From Bimastos eiseni (taxonomy: Eukaryota; Annelida; Clitellata; Crassiclitellata; Lumbricidae), in contig OY365811.1 of assembly GCA_959347315.1 (NCBI GenBank), positions 37,919,846-37,983,845 of the forward strand: 64,000 nt of DNA, in the 5' to 3' direction. Positions 24,417-38,300 of this stretch are shown one piece after another (position 1 is the first letter of the stretch; each line of letters opens with the position of its first letter). The position numbers and the translations under genes were made by a program. The notes beneath the pieces were generated by a model that made no database searches, was not told the origin of the DNA, and saw only the letters and a program-made list of their open reading frames with translations.

Positions 24417-25061
24417 ATTTATTTCTCTTTCCAGTGGTCAACGAAAGAACAGTAGCTGTCAAAAGGTAAATCTGACTTGGTCGAATGTCTAATCTGGAAT
24501 TAAATCTCGGTCATTAATTCGAATAAGACTTCGTCGTCTAACATTGAAGGAGATTACAGACTGTTAGGTCAGTGACGGCAAGTCTCGGATCAACAAAGGA
24601 CCAGAGCTGAACGGCTGACAACCGGAACTCAAAGGTCGACATTCGACGAATAAGGTCACAATGTCAGTCCACTAATACTCTACAAAAAACTAAGCTTTTG
24701 AATAATATTTTGAACGCCAACAACTATTTCGTTACCATTTGTCTCACATCAATGAAAGGCTGATTAGTTACTTATACGACCGACATAAACCCAAAAAACA
24801 AGTTCAACAAACTCTTCGAATGACGTCGATATAAATTCCAAAATTAGGCCGATCCGCTGATAACGTGAACCAATGGTTCAGCGGTTGCCATTCCAGAATC
24901 TCAACCCACGAGATATTAAATCGGAGTGTAACTAACGCCACCAAGCGAACGCTGGCAAACTTGTACACGTGAATGCGAACATCAGCGTTGTGTTCCATTT
25001 CTTCTGTTGTATTAAATCATTTGTAAAGTGCATCTAGATGGGTAACTCCCCCACTATTCCA

Positions 25062-25110
25062 ACAGTGCCAGTCCCAAGCCTGGATACAGGAGGAGGGCGA
25101 CGATAATGAG
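25062..25110 (+). repeat. SINE tail family copy
   Basis: CAGTGCCAGTCCCAAGCC, then TGGATACAGGAGGAGGGCGA. This matches 44792-44840 closely and the inverted copies at 6711-6750 and 36415-36456. Confidence 0.75.
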
Positions 25111-25954
25111 CTTCATAATCAGTGCTTTAGTAGGGTGAACCATTTAGAAGCGCCGTTTCAGTGGAGACGAGACTATAAATGAACAGCCGCACTCATAAAA
25201 CCCAAAAAAAACCTTAAATATGAGGTCGTTGGAAAAAAACTAAATGTACAGATTTTGAAAGATAAGAAACCTAGATATAGAAATAGCATTCTGGCTAGAT
25301 TTCTTGTATTCGAATAATAAGCTAATCACACATTAAACCTTTGAATATGTCATTCAGCTAATGAAATTTATGGAAGTGGCATTTAGCCGTCAGGTCATTG
25401 CCAGCAAATTATAGCCTGAGTGACTGTTATTATTAAGATTTTTAAATCCCAAGTTAACACAACTAAACATGTCACAAAATCATGGAGATTATAGAGTATT
25501 TGTGACTTGTAATCAACACATTAACCCTAGCAAGAGACTAGGATATGGAAGGCATGGCAAATATCTGTCTGCTGCTAATTTTTCTTGTGTTAAATCACGT
25601 GATCCAGCAAAAATGCTGATGGGAAAGTATATGTACTTTATTAGCACACACGTATTTTATGAGTTAGCAAAGTGCATTAACTGTGGGAGACCGTTGAAAT
25701 GACAAAAATAGTTCATGCACTATGGCATATAAACAGCGTCAGATCCTAAAACTATCACAGAGCAATAAAAATGAGTAGAGTCCAACACACAATGGGTAGG
25801 GCCTTGATAATGGGTGAGCTAAATGATCTGTTGTAACACTGAAGAATTCAATTGCTAATATACTATTTTTTAGATTTCACAAGCATCAAACAAATCACAT
25901 TCATTTGAAAACATTGTAATGATAAACAGAACATGTGACAAAGATTTCCTTCTC

Positions 25955-25960
25955 TTTAAT
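25955..25960 (-). terminator. Candidate polyadenylation signal for FAU
   Basis: ATTAAA on the minus strand about 100 nt past the FAU stop codon, the common variant of AATAAA. FAU 3' UTRs are short, so the position is plausible. Use is inferred. Confidence 0.4.
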
Positions 25961-26059
25961 GATCAATCCAAATAGGATTAGTGCAACATTTGCAGATCGT
26001 CATTAATCACTAGAAGATCGTCATCAACAGCCTCTATGATCGGACATCGATCAGAAATG

Positions 26060-28440
<2,381 letters not shown>

Positions 28441-29192
28441 TTTTTGTCTAAATAAACACACAAAAACAGTTTATGCATAATTTAAGGCATGCATTACTGT
28501 ACCTTGAGCTTCAATGTTCAACCATGATACTTATATGGATAGTGATTACAGATTTGGTGCATTCGATTTTCATTATTGGCATACGAACATAAACTACTAA
28601 AGTAACTGAATGGAATCAAAAGCCAGGCGTATGTAATTGGAGCAAACACGTCATATGGACCGAACCAAATCAATTCAACAATCAGTGCACTACATAGAAA
28701 CATATTTTTGATACATTCACGATTTTGGTTCATGATATATTCCATAAAGCACAAATAATGTTTTCTCTGCTAAGTAATACAAGGAACCACAATCCGTGTC
28801 TTAGACGCTGCGGCTGAGTTGCAGTCAGAAACACTTACTTACTGTCCAACAGTACTGAAATATAAAATTTTCACAAAGATTACACAACACTCATACTTTA
28901 AAATCAGAAACTCCCGACCAGTGAGGTGCGAGCTCAATATATAAAGACACTATCACTTCAAATTTCTACGTTGTGGTGCAATGCGCTTGGATCACCATTG
29001 AGCGATAATTACAGGAACAACGCACGCAGCACGTTACATGGTGAAATCGCCACAATACCGTTTACTAACATAATAAAACTGGACAAATTTTAAAAGATCA
29101 CTATTTCAATAACACTCTAATTGAATTGGGGAGAGAAATTACGTTCAGAAAACTAATATCAACAATTTAAATATATTTTATCCGCACCTTAC

Positions 29193-29226
29193 CGTTAACA
29201 GACAGATACAAGAGGGAAAAGGAAGG
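29193..29226 (-). promoter_or_regulatory. FAU non-coding first exon with 5' TOP-like start
   Basis: On the minus strand a pyrimidine stretch, TTTCCTTCCTTTTCCCTCTT, marks the likely start site, as in the terminal oligopyrimidine (TOP) mRNAs of ribosomal proteins. A short leader then ends at TTAACG|GTAAGG, a good donor. The matching acceptor lies at 28448-28449. The exact start base is inferred. Confidence 0.65.
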
Positions 29227-29970
29227 AAATTAGGTGAGCACGAGATGTCGCTACTGGATCGTCTATTTCTGTAGCGCTCTTTTAATTACCTTGCAAACGC
29301 ACTTAAGTAGGTCCACGTATAATACTTGACTAATGATATATCAAATGGGCGGTTTTAACGCTTCCGATCAGCTTCCGATGGTAACGTCAAAGATTTATAC
29401 AATATGCAGAACTTAAGCAAACCATCGAGCACGATCACGACTATTGAGTTCAGTTGAACAAACGATAAAGTAAGGGCTTATAAAAAGCAGATGATCGATC
29501 TTTAGTATAAGGGCCTAGCTTACAAGCATCTAGCAATGCCATTTAATAGCGTCAGCAGCGGTAACTCGTCAGAGCAACCAATTAACTGTTAATGTGGGTC
29601 AATTTTACTTGAAATTTAGTTTGGCTTATACATGGATTAGAAATCTTGCTGAAGATAATCTCGAGATTATGATGACTGGGCAAATTGGTATTCTTATTGA
29701 CATGTTATAAAAATTTCTAATTCGAGACGGGTCCATCCCATGCTGTTGGGCAAAATTTCAAAAGCAAATTGCATGACATTCTACAGGCGCACAATCGAGC
29801 GCAATAATCGTTTTAATCTTAATGCTGTACTTTTAAATATATTGTTCGCCATAATGCGGATATGCATTTGGTCAAATAAAGAATATACTCACTTACTTGC
29901 TTAGAAATGCAGCTCTATAATCTGCCTATAATTGTCCGGCTGGGCATAAGATGTGAAGATTTTGTTACGT
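29227..29970. other. FAU upstream region
   Basis: Probable promoter and spacer. No TATA box at a convincing distance, no exon and no named repeat were seen. Confidence 0.4.
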
Positions 29971-29972
29971 AC

Positions 29973-30398
29973 GCAGAGTTATATGGTATCGAGACAGTTT
30001 TTTAGTGTCTCGGAAACCTGCTGTCTCGGTCTCGAGGTAGTGTCTCGAATTACTAGAAACTGACTTGAAGTGAAAGTCTTGTTCTGTCTCGAACAAGAAA
30101 TGTCGATAAGTTTCGCGTTAACTGTCTTAAAATCTTGCGGTAAAATAAAAATTATTCCCAGGAATTGGTACTATACATGTATACATTATAAGTTTCAAAT
30201 TGAAATTAAGAATAAACCTTATTCCCGAGAACTGATAAATTAGTATTTTTACAGCATTTTATTTATAGGATCGCTTGTCTTTAACTGTCTCGTACTGTCT
30301 TGAGTCTAGTGTTTCGGTCTTGGTATCTCACTGTCTCGGTCTCGGCACCTCACTGTCTCGGTCTCATCTTGAAGTTTCGAGTCTTGCATACAACACTG
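29973..30398. mobile_element. TCTCGGTCTCG-rich element with CAG(A/T)GTT ends
   Basis: Starts CAGAGTTATATGGTATCGAG and ends with the inverse of CAGTGTTGTATGCAAGACTC. It is filled with repeated CTGTCTCGGTCTCG words. A fragment of its right end recurs at 31045-31102 (GGTCTCGTCTTGG...TGCATACAACACC). It looks like a non-autonomous DNA element. The target duplication is not clear. Confidence 0.55.
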
Positions 30399-30404
30399 CT
30401 TTTC

Positions 30405-30482
30405 TCTGTTTAGCTTTGTGTTGAGTCGTGAGCGCCTCTGATTTGCAAGAGTTGCGCTATATAAATGCTCCATTACAATTCA
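30405..30482 (+). repeat. LINE 3' tail, copy A
   Basis: GTGTTGAGTCGTGAGCGCCT, then GCGCTATATAAATG and CATTACA, match 56232-56297 almost base for base. It is the non-coding 3' terminus of a non-LTR retrotransposon. Confidence 0.75.
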
Positions 30483-31240
30483 TCTTACAATTATTTGTTT
30501 CACTATTTCTTCACTCGTCTTGCACTTCTCTTGGCGAAGGCGTAATACATTTCAGCCTATAGCTCAAACGAATGTAAAGGCGTTTACCGCGCAAGTTGAT
30601 TATATCTTTACGTCATCAGAGTTATAAATAGCTCTGGACGTCATTGTCTGTAGCTAAGAATAGAATGGTCGCTAGGTGGCTGATTTACCATTGACTGCAT
30701 AGGTGTAAAAGGAAATCGAGTAGATCTGCGCTTATGTGTGTTTTATATGATAGATATCTATACTTATAAATGTATTAATTTAAATGTATTCCTGTTTTGA
30801 AGTAACTCTTCGTATATGACCGAATTTTAACAGTTTTTCACCTCAATTAGATTCGCCTCGTTAAACACTTTTTTCATAGTTCAAAAAAACCTTTATAAGG
30901 CACGACGTGAATCGTTCCTTATCGCTTCCTTGACCAATTGGTTAAGATCAAAGCGTTTACTTGTCAGCTCAATACCTGACACGTACATTCTCCACGGTTA
31001 CGTGACACTGAGGGAGATATTCAAAACAAAAATAAAACAGCATAAGCACCTCACTATTTCGGTCTCGTCTTGGTATTGAAGTTTCAAGTCTTGCATACAA
31101 CACCAAATGTACGTTGAGTGACACGTGAACAATGCCAAGTAGAGTGATAAATTTTGGGATTGCTTATCTTAGGTCATGTGTGCTTAGCGCTGGTTGCAAT
31201 AAAACAGACAATAAATGACATATAAGCAAATACTTAAACA
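30483..31240. other. Intergenic, no gene seen
   Basis: Unassigned except for the element fragment at 31045-31102. Confidence 0.45.
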
Positions 31241-31249
31241 GGAATCTAA

Positions 31250-31610
31250 AGCTTAGAATGATAAAGACTTTGACAGGGAGTGTGGTGCGGTACGGGTCGG
31301 AGACATGGACCATGAGTAAAGAAGACATACAAAGACTCGAGGCTTTTGAAATGTGGACATGGAGAACAATAGCTGAACAGAATACAAAACAGATGAAGAA
31401 GTAATGGAAACGATTGGAGAGGAAAGAACCCTGATACACACAATAAGAACGAGACAAAGAAACTGGATTGGACACACACGGAGAAGAGACTCACTACTAA
31501 GAACAGTTATAGAAGGAAAAATGAACAGGAGACGAACAGGAAGACCAAGACAGATGATGCTTGACTGGACAGATGGATATATTGAAAGCTGAAAGAAAAG
31601 GCCCAAAAAG
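31250..31610 (+). pseudogene. Dead LINE polyprotein C-terminus
   Basis: The plus strand encodes VVRYGSETWTMSKEDIQRLE, then FEMWTWR, and after a frameshift GHTRRRDSLLRTVIEGKM, then RRTGRPRQMMLDW. This is the well-known end of a non-LTR reverse transcriptase (YGSETWTL...RLEAFEMWCWR...LL(R/K)TVIEGK...GRGRPR). At least one frameshift separates the two halves. Open frames on the opposite strand are shadows. It lies between the USP 3' end and FAU. Confidence 0.85.
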
Positions 31611-31619
31611 GCCCAAAAG

Positions 31620-32395
31620 CGAGAAGAGTGGTGATGTCGGACATTTGAACCTGCCGAGGCAGAGAACTAGAAGAAAGCAAATACTCACTCATTCATACAA
31701 TTCACTCAGCATATCTCCACAGGTAGGTTTAACAAGAGCAAGGGCAAGGTTTGGGGAGTGATTGGGATGGTGGATCTACAAAACTTCACAGAAGGCAAAG
31801 CAGAATTCACATGAAGCCCATATGACAATATTCACACTAAATATTATTTACTACCATCGATTGGAGACCTGAATGTCCTACATCTAACGTAGCCATTCTG
31901 GGAACCAAACCCTAGAGATATACCCTGTTCGATTGATACCTTGACACACAAGTCTTGACATAGTACCAAAACTGACAACTGATTTGATTAATCCTCAACT
32001 AAAAACTTCTAAAGCCTCACTTGAAATCCAAGACCAGGGCACCATCTTACATACTTTGGACACAAAGAAATCTGTATGCAGAGATATTCTGGAGCTTCAT
32101 ATTAACACTTCATTCGTCCTGGCAAGGATCAATCCCAGTGTAAGACAAAACAAACACAAAATCAATGCCAGCATTGTTTTACAACATTGTTCTTCAGCAT
32201 TTTTAAATTAGACCAAACTGGTTGAGTGAGATCATACTGTACAAGAATAGCAATGATACAGAAACAGAGGTGCAGTGAACTCATGACTAAATAAGTTTCC
32301 TGTTCAAAATAAGCAGTTCATCACAGCAGTAGACTGCACATCTAGTAAATACTTTGCAGAGGGAGGCTTAGGAAGGTTGGAGACGGCACAAAGAC
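31620..32395. other. Probable USP 3' UTR and spacer
   Basis: No exon recognised. No convincing AATAAA was seen on the minus strand close to the USP stop codon. Confidence 0.35.
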
Positions 32396-35300
32396 TTAGA
32401 AAACCATTGGTGGACCATCACGGAAGTTAGCTGGTGGACTGGGACTGTCATCATCATCATCATCATCATCGTTGTCCTTTTTCCACGAATACTTTGGTGA
32501 CGGAGGTGACCTTGGCCGTTTCCTTTTTTCTTGCTCCTGGACAAAGACAAAAAATCAACAAAACATACAATTAGTGAGATAAACCTAAAAAATATTTTGC
32601 TGTCTAAACTATACTAATATACTATATTAATTAAGGCAACACTTTATAATGACTAAACATCAATTGATGCGCTGCACAGTTGAGTAATGCAGAGAAATTC
32701 TGGAGATTCATATTAACATTACAGATTTACATTATATTACATATACAGAGTAATTAACTCGCTCAATGGACATTTGAAACTCTATTCTCTGCAATACGAA
32801 GCAAGCACTCTAACGAATTGGTCACCATATCCTACACATTTATCTATATCTTACATGACAATATGCAATGCAATTGAATATACGTTGCAGCACAACATCA
32901 AGATATCAACTCAAAGCCACATGACTGGTTACCAATGCTCCTACATAAGGCAACAACCAACCTTTTCGTATTCCTCATTATCCTTGACGACCAACTGCAA
33001 CACGTGCTTGGGGATTCTGACAGAGTCCACAACGAGCAGATTATCGGCACCGGCCAAAACAGCATCTGTGACTTTCTTGTATAAAACGACGTACGGTGTA
33101 CTGAGGCTCGAACTGCTGCTACGCGAAAACGCATCGAAAGAGGTCAAACCGACATCTTCGTCGTTGAATTCAAACCACTTGTCAACGAAAAAGTCTGAGT
33201 TCCGAGTAAGACTTGAGATGTCATCTAATAAAGGCGGCTTATCTACGACCGTCTGGTTTCTTGCGATGCAATAATAATGGCCAGAATTCGCCCCGATGCC
33301 GACATGAACGATTGTACCAACGAGGCAGAAGACGTCGTGTTCAGTGGAATTCTGCCTGTGCACAGGCACGACAAGGGTACGCGGTACATCGGTGGCCTTA
33401 GTAATTTTCTGAGGCCCTCTGTGATCATAAGAAAACCTATTGAGCGTTATTTTCAGGAAATTAGGAGTCTCACAAAAGGTCGTACTCTTTTCCGCAACCT
33501 GCTTCTGCGTCGTACACTTGTCGCAGTCATATTCGCTAACGTTTTCTGCTCTGAAAAAGGATGAAACCATGTCCTCCAGTAGTACGTAATCTTCACTGCC
33601 GCTCTTCATGTCGGACGAATGAACTGACTGATTTCCGCCGCGGATCCCAAAGTTTCCCGATGTTGCTTCACTAGGAAAAGCGAGACCCAGGTCGATATTA
33701 GGCACCCGTAGCTGAGTCTCATTCTCACAGTTAAGACATCGATGGCTGTGTAAAACGGTGTAATAGAAGCTTTTATTCGCCAGTTTCTCGAGGGTATTCG
33801 AACCTTTCTCCTCCTCCATCGTAGCGTCGATCAGATGTGAAAAGAACTCAGATGAATCCTGGACCGCACCCCAAGTGAAGCTAGAGGGTAGCAACAGACG
33901 TGCCATGGGGCTGCAGTTGAGTGACGGCCTCTACAAACAGAACCCGACAGATTTTGTGAGAGCTTTAAAATATGTCACACATCTATAAACAGACTGGAGC
34001 CGCTACATGAGTCAACAGATAGATGCATTTACCAGAACAATCGTGCTGGCTTTAAATCGCCATAAGAGGCAACTTGCAACCACCGTCTTGGCACTTATGA
34101 CGGACTGCATCATTTTCTCCAGTTGTATCTAATACAATCTTGTCATAAAAGTGTTACACCACCTAATGAATATTGTCTGATCAGATAATGAATGCTGTAT
34201 CAACATGTATTGGTAGATAGCTTTGGCATTTCTGGGTGACTTAGCAGGTGTTACCAATATAAATAATTTCATAATTGTTTTAGATGCTCGGGTGACATGA
34301 TTAAATATCTATGTAAGACCTAATTAAATATCAAGTATTGTACTGTCATCACAGTCTCTAATTGATCTTTTGAGAGTCTGACCACATTGGAACCATCCTA
34401 AGTCCTTTACCTGCTTCTTCTAATCTAACAACATATGAACGGCATTTTGCTTCATTGTTTAGTTTGTACTGTGCAGTCAGAAAAGGTGCTAAATAACGTG
34501 TCAATACAATTATAATACTACTACACAATTACATACTGTTTACATATACAGTCTGTAAGGCTACGAAGCACATGACGAAATGTTACACATGCGCTTAGGC
34601 AGATGTTATGTAACATTTGCCCATATCTGCATTTAAGCTACTCACGTTTGAAAACTTCAAAAACACAAAGTACTTCTGCAGAACGGTTGAAATTCGGGCA
34701 TCTGCTGGAAATGTCCTCCTGATGAACTGCTCAGAATAACTGAAATCAACGGAAATGTACGCAAAATTTGAAAAAAACATTAGACAGGACAAAAACTCTA
34801 ACTTATCTGACCAAAATATGCTAACAAGGCAAAGTAAACTGAATGCATTTGACTTTCTGATATTTCATTTGAGTAACTGCTTAAAGAGACATGCCAAAGA
34901 CCAGTGCTTTACAAAATCAGCTCAGACTTCATCACATAGTCACATGATTAAAAAACAGGTCTAATTTTGTCACTGTTACATGTTTAAAACTAATAATAAA
35001 TATTCGTTTATTGATATACATAGAATGTCCAACTGCAAACCATTACAATTACAATAAAACTGTTTATTCTGTATGAGCTTTGAGCAATGTTCTCATTTTT
35101 ATATTCTACACTGTATACAGTCAAATGTTTTGAGTACGATCAAAATTGTGATTCAGGTAATCATTCTGCAACCTGGAAGCCTGTCTTTTGTGCACCAGCC
35201 CACAATGTCAAAACCCGAAAAAATTCCTGTTTGCTGGTCAACATACTTACGATGACTGAGAGTGCTGTTCATTTGAATGGCACTATACAAATGTTTAATT

Positions 35301-38300
35301 ACATATCTCACTGCTGATCTAACCAGCCAATAGAGTTGCCTTTCACCATGGTGCCTTTGAATAACCTGGTTCCCACACCTGAGCTTTTCTGAGCACTCTA
35401 GAGATCCCAAGATTACGATTGCTGCTGGTAATAGATGATCAGCAGTTAAGGGTTTAGAAATATTGGCACCTAATATTTACCATTTTACATATGCCGCTTT
35501 CAATTCATTGCTGATGAACAATAGTTCTTATATGCATCTCTTGTATAGTATTGGCATAAAACCTGTAATTACCAGCATTTGACCAAAAAGTAAGGAATCG
35601 ATCTACCAGAACTGTTACAAAGACTCATTTCATATGTTTTAATACATTCAACACAAGATGAATAAAATACGGAAATCCAGACTTGTCATAGATAAACGTG
35701 CAATTAATAAGGAGTCTCACGAGTAAACAGAGCAACAACAAAACAACAACAACAAAACAACAACAACAAAACAACAACAACAACAAAACATGAGAAAGAC
35801 GGGAGCCGACCTTTCGCTTATCGCCAACAGCTGTATGGACGAATTGAGAAAGCAGATGTTTGCTCCGTTCCGCAGTCCAGTCTTTCCTGGAATCAACTTA
35901 ACAGGAACCACTCTGAGCGATGCACTTTTGGCCGTCCAACTCTGCTTCTTAAACTCCATTTCATAATCGTCTTGCACATCTTCATACTGCAAGAAGGAAA
36001 GAATAGCATTTAAAGTTCAGACACATCCTGTCTCTTAGTTACTTCATTTATCTGGCAATGCTGTAGATCAGTGTTTCCCAACCAGCGTATCTTTTTGGTT
36101 GTGGAACCATTTTTGTTTTATTTTTTGGCGGAATCCGTGTCCACAAAATATATTCAGTTGTAGGTACAAATGATTAAGAATGCAGAGAATTATAGGATTA
36201 CATTAATAAGAACACAATATCGATGACAATGACACATGAATGCTCTTTTATACACAAAGTTATACCCAGATGTTAAGCAAAAAGCCTCCTATGATAAATT
36301 CATGTTGTTGATTTTAAACATATTTCTTTTTTTGTTCACGATGAAATCTCTCTACGGAACCATCGTGGTGGTAGTTGTAGTTAAAAGACACTGAGTGATA
36401 ACAAAGATCATTAGCATTGCCTTCCTCCTTTATCAAGGTTTGGCACTGGCACTGCCTGAGTTCTTGCAGCAGTGGTGTTTACCAGACCTGCCAAAGGTAT
36501 GCCATAGTGGTGAACTGCACACAAGCTCTAGTATCGAACCCCTGCTAGGACGGATTTATATAGTGCCTATTTACCTCACGGAAACCGTAGGGTTCAGCGG
36601 AACACAGCTTGAGAAACGCCGCAGTAGATATGCAATATTCATAGTGCATGCATCTAATATGAGACTCTCCCTTGGGTCTCCAAATTTCAACTTCAAATAT
36701 CTCTCTGACTTAATGCATAAGTCTCTCCCTACAACATCGGCCGGTCAATTGCACCCTAATAACTGTTTGATACCTTGTCCCTTGGCTCAATGCCAGGCTT
36801 CTGCTGTGACAGGACCCTCCACATGGAATGGCCTTCCCTCTGCTACAAACTAAGCTCATGTCTACGATTTCTCCCACACATTCTCATTCTTTCCAAGCAT
36901 TTCTCTTTATTCAGGGCATCTGCACTGAATAGTCCACACTGCGAGAGGTGCTCTATAAATGTTTGATATTATATGATATAAATTCGCAATTACCATTATC
37001 AATATGTCACATGTCTGTTCATACCAAAGACACGTGTCAGACCACATGAAATTGGTGTCAGAACAGCTCAATGCAAACATGACAACATCAAACGTTGTTC
37101 AGAATGCAGGACGAAAAAACATTGCCCAACGAGGTATTGATTCAGGAACCAAGACGGTAGCAGCAAACAAGTCTACCTAACACCATGGCATATGCCAGTT
37201 CGAAAAACCAAACCAAGTGGACTTGAACCATGCCACTGGAAGACTAGACCACAAAGAAAATTTCACCTACTGCAATTCTGCAAAAACACAACTAAAAGAT
37301 AGACTTGAATAACAGAATAATCTGACTCACACCAATCACATCCAGAAGTGGATTAAACGCGGCTTGTTTATCGGCGTGAAAGAGAATCAAGCTGCGGATA
37401 AGGACCGAGAAATTGGCAAGGAACATTTCGCTCTCCGGATTTCGCTCCTGTCTGACGGTCTGATACAATAACGGAATGAATCGGATTATCTGCAGTAGAT
37501 AATACAAAAAAGTTCATACAAAATCACATACAATAACAAAAACATTAATTTATCAATAACCTGCATATATATGTTCAAGCATTTTGTTGCTTGATCAAAA
37601 ATGAATTTTTGATCCTGAGTAGACTCCGAGAGAAACTATATGACATGAGTATGATATAGAAATAATATCAATTGTGATATTCAAAAAAGCATCACTGTTG
37701 TGCAGGAAATCATGATGAAAATAAACCAACTGAATGTCTGAGAAGTGTACAGTTGCTAAATAATACAGACCTCATTGAAGGTCTTCTTTGAGTCTTGATT
37801 GCCAGTCACCAGGAACAGAAAGATCTTCAGGTTATTCTCACGTAACTCAATCTTATCGAGTCTATGCAAAAGCTGCAGAAACAATCAGCGTATAGATATT
37901 ACACATAGGACCCTCATGAAACTTCACTGCAGCAGCTACTCCTCAATAGGGTTGTTAATATCCTTTTTTGGGAGAAAACCGATCATCAGATTTTAAAAAC
38001 CGATTTTAAACTGATTATCGTTTTTTTATTGGTGCGTTAGAGGCGTTCGGGCATGACCGTGCCGGGGTGCTGCGTCTGAAGGGTCTCAGGTTACAGGTGA
38101 GACCTAATAGGTTTTTCGCTTCAGGCAAAATCCAACAAACTTACCAGACATGAATTAGAAGCCATTCCTTGCCTGTGCCCTCCCCCGCCCTTCACATGAG
38201 CCTAGAGAAGATATCTGTCAGCGACAAGGGGTTTCGATGCCTTTCCTTGCCTCAGCCCTCCCCGACCTCTGACTCCCGCCCGTTCACACGAGCCCAGAGG

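Larger units (their letters stand above)
24420..26059. other. Intergenic, no gene recognised
   Basis: An open frame at 25469-25702 (77 codons) has no recognised family and no splice partners. A SINE tail lies at 25062-25110. The last 100 bp may be the FAU 3' UTR. Confidence 0.45.

Noticed and set aside
25469..25702. 77-codon plus-strand frame near FAU
   Set aside because: No family recognised, no good start context and no splice signals; length is within chance for this region.
31164..31692. Several minus-strand hydrophobic frames of 60-117 codons
   Set aside because: They are antisense shadows of the dead LINE on the plus strand.
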